This document shows, piece by piece, positions 1-7,755 of a DNA stretch of 25,522 nt. A model generated the notes under the pieces. That model did no database searches, was not told where the DNA came from, and saw only the letters and a list, made by a program, of their open reading frames with translations. Position numbers and translations under genes: made by a program. This DNA comes from Verrucomicrobiota bacterium (GTDB lineage Bacteria > Verrucomicrobiota > Verrucomicrobiia > Opitutales > Opitutaceae). The stretch spans positions 1-25,522 of the forward strand of contig JAEWBF010000021.1 of assembly GCA_023391285.1 (NCBI GenBank), written 5' to 3'. Within the stretch, counting starts at the first letter, position 1; every line of letters starts with the position of its first letter.

Positions 1-652
1 CCCTTCGCTCGCAGCCGAAGCCCGCCATCGCCAGGAAATCGTCTTTCTGGCGCTCGATCTCATTTCCGGCCGCGTCGACCCCGCCCACGCGCTCTACTCA
101 TGGCTCATTCACCACGGTGCGCACGAGGACGAACTCGAATGGTTCCGCGCCAACGCCCTGCCGCTTCCACTCCTCGGGCTCAACCTCTACCCGATGTTCA
201 CCAACAAGGTCTTCACCCGAACGATCGCGGGCCAGGCTCGAATAAAAATGGAATACGCCACCGGCGATCTCGTCGAAGCGCTGGGAGACCTCTACTGGAA
301 GCGATACCGCACTCCCATATTCATCTCCGAAACCGCTGCGACCGGGTCGGTGCGGAAGCGTCGCCAGTGGATGGATACATCCATTGCGGGTGTCCATCGT
401 CTGCGCGAACGCGGCACACCTGTCGTCGGCTACACGTGGTGGCCCCTGTTTGCCCTCGTGACCTGGGCCTATCGCCAGGGGCACCATCCGCCCGAATACT
501 ACTTCAAACAGATGGGCCTTTGGGATCTCGACGCCGGCTATCGTCGGATCCGCACCCCGCTCGTCGACGCCTTCCGCACCCACGCCACGACGCCTCTTCC
601 ACCGATCGCCTCTGATCCCATCGCGTCGTCGTCCGTGGTATCCTTGTCGTAG
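1..652 (+). CDS. Glycoside hydrolase family 1-like protein, 3' part only
   Basis: Reading frame 2 is open from the window edge to a TAG at 650-652, so the 5' end lies outside the window; about 216 residues are visible. The probable role is hydrolysis of a beta-glycoside. The segment FISETAATGS matches the GH1 nucleophile region (ITE/SET, Glu at the end of beta-strand 7). LGLNLYP lines up with the VGINYY segment of the next gene, and GLWDLD near the end matches GLWDIA there, so the two are tandem paralogues. The catalytic NEP (acid/base) motif would lie upstream of the window. The tail from about 610 onward is a low-complexity run rich in GTCGTC-type triplets and may not be conserved. Substrate cannot be told. 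Confidence 0.7.
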   Translation, partial: PSLAAEARHRQEIVFLALDLISGRVDPAHALYSWLIHHGAHEDELEWFRANALPLPLLGLNLYPMFTNKVFTRTIAGQARIKMEYATGDLVEALGDLYWKRYRTPIFISETAATGSVRKRRQWMDTSIAGVHRLRERGTPVVGYTWWPLFALVTWAYRQGHHPPEYYFKQMGLWDLDAGYRRIRTPLVDAFRTHATTPLPPIASDPIASSSVVSLS

Positions 653-689
653 TCTCGTTGTCCCGTCGTCCGTCGTCCCAAGTTCTTCC

Positions 690-1838
690 ATGTTTCGCAG
701 CTTTTTCTTCGCAGGTTTCGAAGGCGCCACCGGCTACAACGCACGCGGCGAATGGTTCGATCAGATCGCGGCGACTCATCACGACCGGCACGCCGATGCC
801 GACTACGCTCAACTCGCCCAAGTCGGAATCCAAGCCGCGCGAGAAGCCATCCGCTGGCCGCTCGTGGATTCGCATGGCCGCTACGACTTCAGTTCGGTGC
901 GTCCGTTCGTGGAGGCCAGTCGCCGCCATCACATCGACGTGATTTGGGATCTCTTCCACTACGGCTATCCGCGCGATCTCGACATCTTCTCCGACGAATT
1001 CGTCCGTCGCTTTGCCGACTATTCCTACGCCGCGGCACGCTACATTTGCGCCCATCAAGACGGCACCTGCTACTTCACTCCCATCAACGAGCCGTCCTAT
1101 TTCGCCTGGGCCGCCGGCGAAGCGGCCCGTTTCGCGCCGCACGCACACGGCCGCGGCCCCGAGCTCAAGCTGGTCCTCGCCCGCGCCGCCATCGCGGGTA
1201 TCAACGCCATCCGCGCAGCCGTTCCCAGCGCGCGCATCGTCAACGTCGACCCCATCTGCCACGTCGTGCCCCCGCACAGTCGCGTTGATCTTCTCACCGA
1301 TACGCACGCGTTCAACCACCACGCTGTATTCGAAAGTTGGGACATGCTCGCCGGCCGCCTCCACCCGGAACTCGGCGGCTCACGCGCGCACCTCGATATC
1401 GTTGGCATAAATTACTACTGGACCAATCAGTGGGAAATCGGACGCGAGGGAAAACCTCTGGCTGACGACGACCCGCGCCGCATTCCTCTCTCTCGCTTGA
1501 TTCGCCGGGTCTGGAAACGCTACGGCGGCGAAATGCTCATCACCGAAACCGCGCATGTCCACGAACGTCGCGCGGCTTGGATCAACTACGTGGCAGACGA
1601 ATGCGAAACGCTGCTCACCGAAGGCGTCCCGTTGCGCGGCGTGTGCCTCTATCCGATTTTGGGCATGCCCGAATGGCACTGCCGCGAAGAGTGGGTCGCC
1701 ATGGGCCTCTGGGACATTGCGCACGACCACCCAGCCCGTCTTCGAAAAATCTGCGCACCCGTTTGGGAAGCCCTCCGCCAAGCCCAACGTCTCGAGCTCC
1801 GCCTATCGGCAACTGTCCCAGGGCAAGCGTCGGCCTGA
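690..1838 (+). CDS. Glycoside hydrolase family 1-like protein (beta-glucosidase type)
   Basis: This 382-residue TIM-barrel-like protein probably cleaves a beta-linked sugar. Visible GH1-type marks are the acid/base motif TPINEPSYF (Asn133-Glu134), the DIVGINYY strand (about 236-243) and the nucleophile segment LITETAHV (Glu286). There is no signal peptide; the N-terminus begins directly with a FFFAGFEGA strand like the F.FG.A start of GH1 enzymes, so it is probably cytoplasmic. It is shorter than classical GH1 enzymes (about 440-480 residues) and has TETA where classical members have TENG, so it is a divergent clan-A member. It follows the paralogous fragment at 1-652 in the same orientation with a 37-bp gap. 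No Shine-Dalgarno sequence is seen before the ATG. Substrate unknown. Confidence 0.8.
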   Translation: MFRSFFFAGFEGATGYNARGEWFDQIAATHHDRHADADYAQLAQVGIQAAREAIRWPLVDSHGRYDFSSVRPFVEASRRHHIDVIWDLFHYGYPRDLDIFSDEFVRRFADYSYAAARYICAHQDGTCYFTPINEPSYFAWAAGEAARFAPHAHGRGPELKLVLARAAIAGINAIRAAVPSARIVNVDPICHVVPPHSRVDLLTDTHAFNHHAVFESWDMLAGRLHPELGGSRAHLDIVGINYYWTNQWEIGREGKPLADDDPRRIPLSRLIRRVWKRYGGEMLITETAHVHERRAAWINYVADECETLLTEGVPLRGVCLYPILGMPEWHCREEWVAMGLWDIAHDHPARLRKICAPVWEALRQAQRLELRLSATVPGQASA

Positions 1839-1910
1839 CCCTGATCCGCAATCCCGATGCTTGTTGTGGTTACGCGGAATCGCTAGCGGTCGCAGTGTCC
1901 CCACCCCGTC

Positions 1911-2333
1911 ATGCTAAAGAAATTCCGAGAATTCGCCCTCCGCGGTAACGTCATCGACCTCGCCGTTGGTGTCATCATCGGCGCCGCCTTCGGCGCGATC
2001 GTCACTTCTCTCGTCAACGATGTCGTCATGCCGCCAATCGGCCTGGCAGTTGGGAATGTTGACTTCTCGTCTCTGCATTTGGTGCTGAAGGACGGCACTC
2101 CGCCGCCGCCCTACGCCACCGTCGCGGCGGCCAAAGCAGCGGGCGCTGTCACGTTGAACTACGGCACGTTCATCAACACCGTCATCAACTTCACCATCAT
2201 CGCCGCCGCCGTCTTCCTCCTGGTTTCCGCAGTGCAGAAGGTCTACCGCAAGGAAGCCGCCAAACCCGCGCCGCCGCCTCGCTCCGAAGTGCTCCTCGAG
2301 GAGATCCGCGACCTCCTCAAGGACCGCCGCTAA
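1911..2333 (+). CDS. mscL: Large-conductance mechanosensitive channel MscL
   Basis: MscL is a homopentameric inner-membrane channel that opens under membrane tension and releases solutes during hypo-osmotic shock. The 140-residue product has the conserved N-terminal amphipathic helix (MLKKFREFALRGNVIDLAVG), the pore-lining first transmembrane segment with the GVIIGAAFGAIV glycine/alanine pattern, the DVVMPPIG turn, a periplasmic loop (about 46-68) and a second transmembrane helix (about 71-100). The charged C-terminal bundle helix ends EEIRDLLKDRR. Length is typical. The gene converges with the antiporter gene on the minus strand, and a REP-like palindrome sits just after its stop codon. It appears to be a single-gene unit, preceded by 72 bp with no recognisable gene. 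Confidence 0.96.
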   Translation: MLKKFREFALRGNVIDLAVGVIIGAAFGAIVTSLVNDVVMPPIGLAVGNVDFSSLHLVLKDGTPPPPYATVAAAKAAGAVTLNYGTFINTVINFTIIAAAVFLLVSAVQKVYRKEAAKPAPPPRSEVLLEEIRDLLKDRR

Positions 2334-2344
2334 CCTCCCTCCCC

Positions 2345-2373
2345 TTGTAGGGCGGGGTCTCCCGACCCCGCCG
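2345..2373 (+). repeat. REP-like palindrome, copy 1
   Basis: TTGTAG is followed by perfect 9-bp arms GGCGGGGTC and GACCCCGCC around a TCCC loop (arms 2351-2359 and 2364-2372). It lies between the converging mscL and antiporter genes. The same element recurs in the window at 5896, 12874 and 14173, always with the TGTAGGG side on the left. There is no T-tract, so a repeat element is more likely than a simple terminator, though the hairpin could act as one. Confidence 0.85.
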
Positions 2374-2388
2374 CTATAGCCGAGCGCC

Positions 2389-3930
2389 TCACAACATCAT
2401 AAACGCCAGCGCCAGCAGCACCGTCGGCGTCAGCGCTCCGAGGAACAGCCCCACCGGTGAAACCCCATTGGGGAAAAACTTCTGCAGGATCGCCTGACCC
2501 GCCGGATTCGGCGCGTTTGCGATCACCGTCAAACCACCGCCCGTCACGGCGCCGGCGACAACCGCATACTTCAACTCCTCCGTAAATCCAGGCACGAGCG
2601 TCGCAAGATACGTGATCGCCGCATTGTCGTTCACCGCCGTGAGGGCGGTCGCCCCAAGGAAGAGCGGCACTTCGCCGAGACTCTTCAAAACCGGCTCGAT
2701 CCACCACGCCTGCAATCCGCCGTGGATCACGAGACCCGCGAGGAAGAACCCCACCAGCAACGGTCCGCGCAGATCCACCCGGCTCTGGTGGTGCGCCGTC
2801 GCCTGCGCAAACGCCAGGAAGAACAGGAAGCCGCCCACGAAGAGCGCCGGGAAATGCGCCACGAACACCGTCAACGCCATGAACCCGATCTGCACCGTTG
2901 TGATCCACACCGGCACAGGTCCCCGACCGCGCTCCTTCGAGTCGTCCGACCCAAATGCCGCCCGCGCCTTGTCGAGCGCCGCAAATTCCTTCCGAAAGAT
3001 CACATAGTAAAGCAGCGTCGCCCCGACGATTCCGATCAACGCCTTCCAGCCGAAATGCGTGAACATATACGGCGTGTCCCAGCCCCAGGGTGCCGCCACC
3101 ATCAACACCGGCGGCGCCGCGAAATGCGTGAACGTTCCGCCCACCGATACGTTCACGAACAAAAGCCCGAGCGTCGCATAGCAGAATTTAAGCGACGGCT
3201 TCAGCCGGTAAAATTGCCGCGCCAGCAACAGCGCCCCAATCGTCATCGCCGCCGGCTCCGTGATGAACGAGCCCAGCACCGGCGCGATGATCAAAATCGA
3301 TAGCCACCACGCCGCCGTCGAGCCCTTCCCCAATGACGCAACCGCCTTCAAACATTGCTCGGCAAACAGCAGCACCGGCCGCGTCGACGCCAGCGCCATG
3401 ATCACGACCACGAACATCGGCTCCGTGAAATTCACGCGATGCCCGATGTAGTCGACCACCGTGCCCCAGCCTTTGAACCAGCTGATCGCCCCGATCAACA
3501 CGACCACCCAGATACCGAACACCGCCTCCACTTCACCGAGAAAGTGCAGCATCTGCCCTTTGAAACTCACTTCATCCGGCTGGTCGTCCTCGTCCTGATC
3601 GCCCCTCGGCTCGGCGCGTTCTTTCAGTTTCTTCGCATGCGCTTCCTCCACCTCATGCGCCCAATGCCGAAACTTCGCCGTGAGAAACGTGTGGATGATC
3701 GCACAGAGAAAGATCAGCGACGCCACCAGGTTGAACGGCTCCGCTTCAATACGGGAACGCAACACCTCCAGCACTCCGCCGCTTTCGCCTACATAGCTCT
3801 CGAGCGGGCGCGGGAAGGTCGGCCCGTCGGCGTCCAATTCCGCAGCCGCGTTGGCCGTGCCGACCCACAGTCCGAGAAAGACCCACCCGAGGATAACGAA
3901 GCGTGAAAACAGTGAACGGCTTAGGCGCAT
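2389..3930 (-). CDS. Putative Na+/H+ antiporter, integral membrane protein
   Basis: The 513-residue product resembles the putative Na+/H+ antiporter family PF07399 (recognised from overall pattern, no search run). A signal-like N-terminus (MRLSRSLFSRFVILGW, then a hydrophobic stretch ending ANAA) decided the start at 3930 rather than an ATG 63 bases further upstream. A charged cytoplasmic stretch (about 105-125, many E/D/K) is followed by some ten hydrophobic segments. Likely functional signatures are FITEPAAMTIGA, VGGTFTHFAAPPV and TALTAVNDNAAITYL, which carry polar and acidic residues within membrane helices, as in ion-transporter families. The leader reads GCCTCCCACC before the ATG, so there is no Shine-Dalgarno site. 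Transported ion is inferred from family naming only. Confidence 0.75.
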   Translation of the reverse strand: MRLSRSLFSRFVILGWVFLGLWVGTANAAAELDADGPTFPRPLESYVGESGGVLEVLRSRIEAEPFNLVASLIFLCAIIHTFLTAKFRHWAHEVEEAHAKKLKERAEPRGDQDEDDQPDEVSFKGQMLHFLGEVEAVFGIWVVVLIGAISWFKGWGTVVDYIGHRVNFTEPMFVVVIMALASTRPVLLFAEQCLKAVASLGKGSTAAWWLSILIIAPVLGSFITEPAAMTIGALLLARQFYRLKPSLKFCYATLGLLFVNVSVGGTFTHFAAPPVLMVAAPWGWDTPYMFTHFGWKALIGIVGATLLYYVIFRKEFAALDKARAAFGSDDSKERGRGPVPVWITTVQIGFMALTVFVAHFPALFVGGFLFFLAFAQATAHHQSRVDLRGPLLVGFFLAGLVIHGGLQAWWIEPVLKSLGEVPLFLGATALTAVNDNAAITYLATLVPGFTEELKYAVVAGAVTGGGLTVIANAPNPAGQAILQKFFPNGVSPVGLFLGALTPTVLLALAFMML

Positions 3931-4000
3931 GGTGGGAGGCAAGCTTCGCCAATCCGCTTGGCAAGCCCGACCTCCTATTTCCATTCCCACCATTCACCGA

Positions 4001-4025
4001 TGGAGGCGCGGTGCCCCCACCGCGC
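4001..4025 (-). repeat. GC-rich perfect hairpin, possible REP variant or terminator
   Basis: Arms GCGCGGTG (4006-4013) and CACCGCGC (4018-4025) form a perfect 8-bp stem around CCCC, 19 bases beyond the stop codon of the DUF1015 gene. The left flank TGGAG resembles the TGTAG flank of the four REP-like copies, so this may be a sequence-divergent member of the same class. No T-run follows on the minus strand, so an intrinsic terminator is not assured. Confidence 0.55.
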
Positions 4026-4043
4026 ATTACCGCCACCCCGCCA

Positions 4044-5258
4044 TCAAAACGTATGCACCACCAAGCCCGACCGCAGCTTCGGCTCGAACCATGTGCTCTT
4101 CGGCGGCATGATTTGTCCCGCATCCGCGATATCCATCAGCTGCTCGATCGTCACCGGATACATCGAAAACGCGACGCCTCCATCCGCGTCCACGCGCTTC
4201 ACCAGTTCGCCGGTGCCCCGAATTCCGCCGACAAAATCGACGCGCTTGCTCGTGCGCGGATCGTCGATCCCCAGCACCGGCGCCAGCAATTTGTCCTGCA
4301 GCAAACTCACATCGAGTCGCGACACCGGATCCGCGTTCGGCTCCGCCTTCAGCTTCAACCCATACCACTTTCCGCCCAAATACATGCTGGCGTCGCCCAC
4401 GGCACTCGGAGTCGGCGCCGCATTCTCCGTCAGTCCGAACCGCGCCTTCACCTCAGCCAAAAACGCCTCCGGCGTGCGACCGTTCAAATCGAACACGATG
4501 CGGTTATACGGCAGGATCTTCAGCTCGCTCGCCGGAAACAGCACGCAAAGGAACCAGTTGTAGTCTTCGTTCCCCGTATGCTGCGGATTCCGCTCGCGCC
4601 GCAACCGCGCCACGCGCGCCGCGCTCGCCGCGCGATGATGCCCGTCGGCGATATACGTCACCGGCACTCGCCCAAACGCCTCCACCCACTTCGCCGGTTC
4701 CGCCACGCGCCACAGGGTATGACGAATCCCATCCGGCGCTGTGAAGTCATGCACCGGGCTTTCCTGAACTTTTTGGTTCACCAGCGCCGTCACTCCCGCC
4801 TCGTCGCGATACGTCAAGAACACCGGCCCGGTATTCGCGCCCAAAGTATCGATCAACTTCGTGCGATCGTCTTCTTTATCCTTCCGCGTCTTCTCGTGCT
4901 TCTTGATCAGCTCCGCGTCGTAATCCTCCACATTGCACAACGCCACGAGCCCTCGCTGCACGTGCGGCCCCATCTGCTGCTGGTAAACATACACGCTCGC
5001 TCCCGCCTCCCGCACCAACGCTCCATCGCGCTGCAGTTTCTCGAAATTCTTCCGCGCTGTGGCGTAGACGATTTCTGAATACGGATCCGTCTCCTTCGGC
5101 AACCCGATCTCCGCCCGGTCCACGTGCAGCAGGCTGTGCGGCTTTCCTTCGGCCAGCGCCGCCGCTTCGGCGGTGTTGACGACGTCGTAAGGCACGCACG
5201 CCACTTCGGGCGCGAGCGCAGGTTGCGGAACCAGACCTTGGAAAGCACGAATACGCAT
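4044..5258 (-). CDS. DUF1015 family protein (COG4198)
   Basis: The 404-residue soluble protein carries the hallmarks of the DUF1015 family: PYDVV near the N-terminus (23-27), a charged block IKKHEKTRKDKEDDRTKL (118-135) and the motif YIADGHHRAASA (202-213) rich in potential catalytic or ligand-binding residues. Biochemical role is not firmly established to my knowledge. A link to serine/phosphoserine metabolism has been suggested for some members from gene neighbourhood, but no serA/serC gene is in this window. No signal peptide is visible. The sequence before the ATG is CCTCCTTTTTCCC, the reverse of a ribosome-binding site. It appears to be transcribed alone, with the L31/L36 unit upstream separated by a terminator. 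Confidence 0.85.
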   Translation of the reverse strand: MRIRAFQGLVPQPALAPEVACVPYDVVNTAEAAALAEGKPHSLLHVDRAEIGLPKETDPYSEIVYATARKNFEKLQRDGALVREAGASVYVYQQQMGPHVQRGLVALCNVEDYDAELIKKHEKTRKDKEDDRTKLIDTLGANTGPVFLTYRDEAGVTALVNQKVQESPVHDFTAPDGIRHTLWRVAEPAKWVEAFGRVPVTYIADGHHRAASAARVARLRRERNPQHTGNEDYNWFLCVLFPASELKILPYNRIVFDLNGRTPEAFLAEVKARFGLTENAAPTPSAVGDASMYLGGKWYGLKLKAEPNADPVSRLDVSLLQDKLLAPVLGIDDPRTSKRVDFVGGIRGTGELVKRVDADGGVAFSMYPVTIEQLMDIADAGQIMPPKSTWFEPKLRSGLVVHTF

Positions 5259-5279
5259 GGGAAAAAGGAGGTTGAGGAT

Positions 5280-5314
5280 TGGCCGCGGAACACGCGGAAG
5301 ACACGGAAAAAATC
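5280..5314 (-). repeat. Dispersed cacgga/acacgcgga-type repeat
   Basis: The stretch GGCCGCGGAACACGCGGA followed by AGACACGGAAAAA is made of spaced CACG-GAA units. On the opposite strand it reads as TTTCCGTGT-type units closely matching the segment at 10730-10755. Both copies give an NTRKTRK/NTRNTRK peptide in a shadow frame. It lies upstream of the DUF1015 gene and does not look coding. Confidence 0.5.
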
Positions 5315-5368
5315 CCTTTGCCGCGTCATCCGCAATTTTTCCACCCCGCCGCCGCGCCTCCCAGCCAC

Positions 5369-5400
5369 AAAAAAAAAGCCCCCCGTTTCCGGAGGGCTTC
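5369..5400 (-). terminator. Intrinsic terminator of the L36-L31 unit
   Basis: On the minus strand, 36 bases after the L31 stop codon, GAAGCCCTCC and GGGGGGCTTT arms pair around a short GGAAAC-type loop and run into nine T residues. This is a classic Rho-independent terminator and the best one in the window. Confidence 0.88.
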
Positions 5401-5436
5401 GAAATGAGTGTCGTTTCTCTCGATCGTGCGCCGTGC

Positions 5437-5691
5437 TTACTTCCTGCCGGCGCCGCGCTTGAACTTCGAGGTGAACTTCTCGACGCGACCCGCGGTGTCG
5501 ACCAGGCGCTTCTCGCCGGTGTAAGCCGGGTGCGAATCCGACGTCACGTCGCGCACAACCACGAAATACTCCACGCCGTCGATCGACTCCTTGCGGGCCG
5601 ACTTCATCGTGGACTTGGTGAGGAAACGCCGCCCGGTTCCGATATCGAGGAAGCAGACGTTGTTGAGAGTGGGATGGCCTTCGGCTTTCAT
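5437..5691 (-). CDS. rpmE2: 50S ribosomal protein L31, type B (zinc-free form)
   Basis: The 84-residue basic protein matches type B L31: N-terminal HP, a FLDIGTGRRFLTKST segment, the SDSHPAYTG motif and a GRVEKFTSKF C-terminal stretch. Type B lacks the CxxC zinc-binding pair of type A L31, and only one cysteine (Cys13) is present here. It is a component of the large ribosomal subunit that bridges toward the 30S head. The gene lies 16 bp after the L36 gene on the same strand and is followed by a strong intrinsic terminator, so the two genes form a short ribosomal-protein operon. In many bacteria zinc-free L31/L36 pairs are induced under zinc starvation by Zur; no clear Zur box was recognised here. 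Confidence 0.93.
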   Translation of the reverse strand: MKAEGHPTLNNVCFLDIGTGRRFLTKSTMKSARKESIDGVEYFVVVRDVTSDSHPAYTGEKRLVDTAGRVEKFTSKFKRGAGRK

Positions 5692-5707
5692 GGCTCGGGA
5701 GTCTTGG

Positions 5708-5833
5708 TTAGCCTTGGCGCGCCTTGTAGCGCGGCTCGACTTTATTGATCACGTAGATCTTGCCCTTGCGGCGCACCACCTGACAGGCCGGGTGACGCTT
5801 CTTCGCCGATTTGATGGAGGAAACGACTTTCAT
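5708..5833 (-). CDS. rpmJ: 50S ribosomal protein L36, 41-residue zinc-free form
   Basis: The frame encodes 41 residues starting MKVVSSIKSAKKRHPACQVV and ending NKVEPRYKARQG, with a TAA stop at 5708-5710. This matches the longer, C-minus form of L36 found for example in alphaproteobacteria. The canonical zinc ribbon (three Cys and one His) is missing; only Cys17 remains. L36 is a small 23S rRNA-binding protein of the large subunit. It is the first gene of a two-gene unit with L31 type B. The leader before ATG reads TCACCTCTTTT and contains no Shine-Dalgarno sequence. The gene is easily missed because of its size. Confidence 0.93.
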   Translation of the reverse strand: MKVVSSIKSAKKRHPACQVVRRKGKIYVINKVEPRYKARQG

Positions 5834-5895
5834 AAAAGAGGTGAAAACAGAGATCGCCTCCCCCCCTGTCAACTTCCGTTTCTCTCTTCACTCCA

Positions 5896-5924
5896 TTGTA
5901 GGGCGGGGTCTCCCGACCCCGCCG
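5896..5924 (+). repeat. REP-like palindrome, copy 2
   Basis: The sequence is identical to copy 1 over the TTGTAG flank, the 9-bp arms (5902-5910 and 5915-5923) and the TCCC loop. It lies between the AlgH-family gene end and the start of the L36 gene. Confidence 0.85.
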
Positions 5925-5937
5925 TCCCCCGCCATCC

Positions 5938-6492
5938 TCAATTCAAACTCGTATCCTCCGGCTCTTCCGCCAGCAACCGCCACTCCTGCCCCATTCCGCC
6001 CAACACCTCCCGCCACATGGCATCGCTCGGCGCATGCGCCAATAGTCCTTCCGGCACATCCGTCACCAGCCACGTGTTCTGACGCAGTTCCCCTTCCAAT
6101 TGGCCGCCCGACCAACCCGAATAGCCCAAAAACGCCCGCAACTGCGTTCCTTCCTCCGTCGCCAACTGCATCGCACGATCCGGCTCCACTCCAAAATGCA
6201 GCCGAAATCCATCCGGTTGCGGCTGCCACGCCACCAACAGCAATTGCTCCGTCTGCACCGGTCCGCCCGTAAAAATAGGAACCCCCGCCAACTCCCCTAA
6301 CGCAAAATCCCCGCTCAACTCCCCCAACCTCTTCTTCAACGGACGGTTCAACACCACGCCCATCGCTCCGTCGCCATTATGCACCGACATCAAGATCACC
6401 GTCCGCCGGAAATTCGGGTCCTTGAGCGCCGGATGCGCCACCAACAGCGAACCCGCTAAACTTTCCTTCTGGACATCTCGTCGTTCGCGCAT
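5938..6492 (-). CDS. YqgE/AlgH family protein (DUF179)
   Basis: The 184-residue soluble protein fits the YqgE/AlgH family. It shows the N-terminal block SLLVAHPALKDPNFRRTVIL (14-33), the GAMGVVLNRPL segment (about 42-52), IFTGGPVQ (about 73-80) and FLGYSGWSGGQLEGEL (about 120-135), in the expected order and at the expected length (about 185). Its molecular function is not well established; the family was first linked to alginate regulation in Pseudomonas, which need not apply here. No signal peptide or membrane segment is seen. It stands between the dCMP deaminase-like gene upstream (49-bp gap, same strand) and a REP-like element downstream, so co-transcription with the deaminase gene is possible. 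Confidence 0.9.
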   Translation of the reverse strand: MRERRDVQKESLAGSLLVAHPALKDPNFRRTVILMSVHNGDGAMGVVLNRPLKKRLGELSGDFALGELAGVPIFTGGPVQTEQLLLVAWQPQPDGFRLHFGVEPDRAMQLATEEGTQLRAFLGYSGWSGGQLEGELRQNTWLVTDVPEGLLAHAPSDAMWREVLGGMGQEWRLLAEEPEDTSLN

Positions 6493-6541
6493 GGCTGATG
6501 GAGCGCGCTATCCCTAGCCCGCCCCGTCGCTTCCGTCAAAA

Positions 6542-7015
6542 TCACAGCTGCAAAATCTTGATGCCCGCGTCCGCCATCATGGGCGCGACCAAAGGATCGT
6601 TGTTGTAGTCCCGCCGATAGCGAATCTCCGCAATCCCCGCCGCCGCGAGGATCTTAACGCAGTTGATGCAGGGATAATGCGTCACATAGGCCACGCACCC
6701 TTCCACCGAACTCCCTCGTCGCGCCGCATCTGCGATCGCATTCTGCTCCGCATGCACGGTCGCTTGCTCCCGGCCCTCGCGCAGCCGCGACACATGTGGC
6801 GTCCCCGGTAAAAATCCGTTGTAGCCCGCCGCCACGATCCGGTTCTTCCGATCGCCGCCCGTCACAATCACGCACCCGACGTGCAACCGCTCGCAATTCG
6901 AGCGCGTCGACAGCAGCACCGCCGTTGCCATGAAATATTCGTCCCACGAGGGACGATGCGGAAACTTCTCCGCCGCCTGCGCGATCAAATCCACCGGACC
7001 CGGAATCTCGTTCAT
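6542..7015 (-). CDS. dCMP deaminase-like cytidine/deoxycytidylate deaminase
   Basis: The 157-residue enzyme has the zinc-dependent deaminase signature: HAEQNAI (His88, catalytic Glu90) and YPCINCVKIL (Cys116 and Cys119). Together with the GYNGFLPGTPH segment (64-74) this points to the dCMP deaminase/ComEB group, which converts dCMP to dUMP for dTTP synthesis. In many relatives the residue after GxxH is a second-site cysteine; here it is valine, so the accessory metal site seen in some members is probably absent. An ATG 60 bases further upstream (7075) would add a charged, unconserved tail, so the start at 7015 was preferred. The gene diverges from the polyketide operon with a 95-bp shared upstream region. 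Substrate specificity is inferred. Confidence 0.85.
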   Translation of the reverse strand: MNEIPGPVDLIAQAAEKFPHRPSWDEYFMATAVLLSTRSNCERLHVGCVIVTGGDRKNRIVAAGYNGFLPGTPHVSRLREGREQATVHAEQNAIADAARRGSSVEGCVAYVTHYPCINCVKILAAAGIAEIRYRRDYNNDPLVAPMMADAGIKILQL

Positions 7016-7110
7016 CGAAGTCCGCCGACCGTGAACTTCCCCGCCCTCGCGCGCAACCTTCCTCTCATTCGACACACTGTAAGCCAGATACCTTTCGCCC
7101 CGCCCGTCCC

Positions 7111-7755
7111 ATGCCGCGCACGATCCAGCCCGAATTGCTCGATTCGCTTCCGCCGGATCATCCCGACGCGCTGCATAACCGCCGCGATCTCCGTCTCACC
7201 AATCGCGTCATGGGCAACCACCGCTGGATCGCGAAAACCCTTCCCTCCCTTCTCCATCCCTCCGATCGCGTCCTCGAACTTGGCGCCGGCACCGGCGAAC
7301 TCGCCGCCATCCTTGAATCGCGCGGCGCCGCCGTCGACGCCGTCGATCTCTGGCCCCGCCCCGACACGTTCAATCCCGCTCGCCTCTGGCATCAAGCCGA
7401 CCTCCGCACCTTCTCCGGCTACCGCGACTACACGGTCTTCGTCGCCAATTTAATCCTCCATCAATTCAACGATTCCGAACTCGCCCAACTCGGCGCCACC
7501 CTCGCTTCTTCCGCCCGCCTCATCGTTGCGTGCGAACCCGCCCGCCGTCGCAGTTCCCAATTTCTCTACCGCACCTTCGCCCCCCTTTTCGGTGCCAACC
7601 GCGTCAGCCTCCACGATGCCCACGTCAGCATCGACGCCGGCTTTCGTCACGACGAACTTCCCCGTGCCCTCGGTCTCGATCCCGCCCGCTGGCAAATCCG
7701 CTGCGGCCCCGCCCCCATCGGCGCCTACCACCTGGTCGCCATTCGCCGTTCATGA
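7111..7755 (+). CDS. Class I SAM-dependent methyltransferase of the type III PKS operon
   Basis: The 214-residue protein has a Rossmann methyltransferase motif I (VLELGAGTGE, about 54-63) and an acidic residue ending motif II (AVDAVDL, Asp80). The N-terminal block DLRLTNRVMGNHRW resembles the DLRxxNRxxG start I associate with methyltransferases that accompany bacterial type III polyketide synthases, and the C-terminal half (SLHDAHVSIDAGFRHDELPRAL, given here as SLHDAHVS plus DAGFRHDEL) follows the same pattern. It probably O- or C-methylates the polyketide or its quinone product. Its TGA stop overlaps the ATG of the oxidoreductase gene by ATGA, so the two are translationally coupled. First gene of a three-gene operon; no Shine-Dalgarno sequence is obvious. 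Confidence 0.85.
   Translation: MPRTIQPELLDSLPPDHPDALHNRRDLRLTNRVMGNHRWIAKTLPSLLHPSDRVLELGAGTGELAAILESRGAAVDAVDLWPRPDTFNPARLWHQADLRTFSGYRDYTVFVANLILHQFNDSELAQLGATLASSARLIVACEPARRRSSQFLYRTFAPLFGANRVSLHDAHVSIDAGFRHDELPRALGLDPARWQIRCGPAPIGAYHLVAIRRS

Noticed and set aside
4044..5258. Naming the DUF1015 protein a serine kinase
   Set aside because: The suggested link to serine metabolism rests on neighbourhood in other organisms; nothing in this window supports it.
7016..7110. Specific promoter boxes for the divergent deaminase and polyketide genes
   Set aside because: No convincing -35/-10 pair could be picked by eye in this GC-rich segment.
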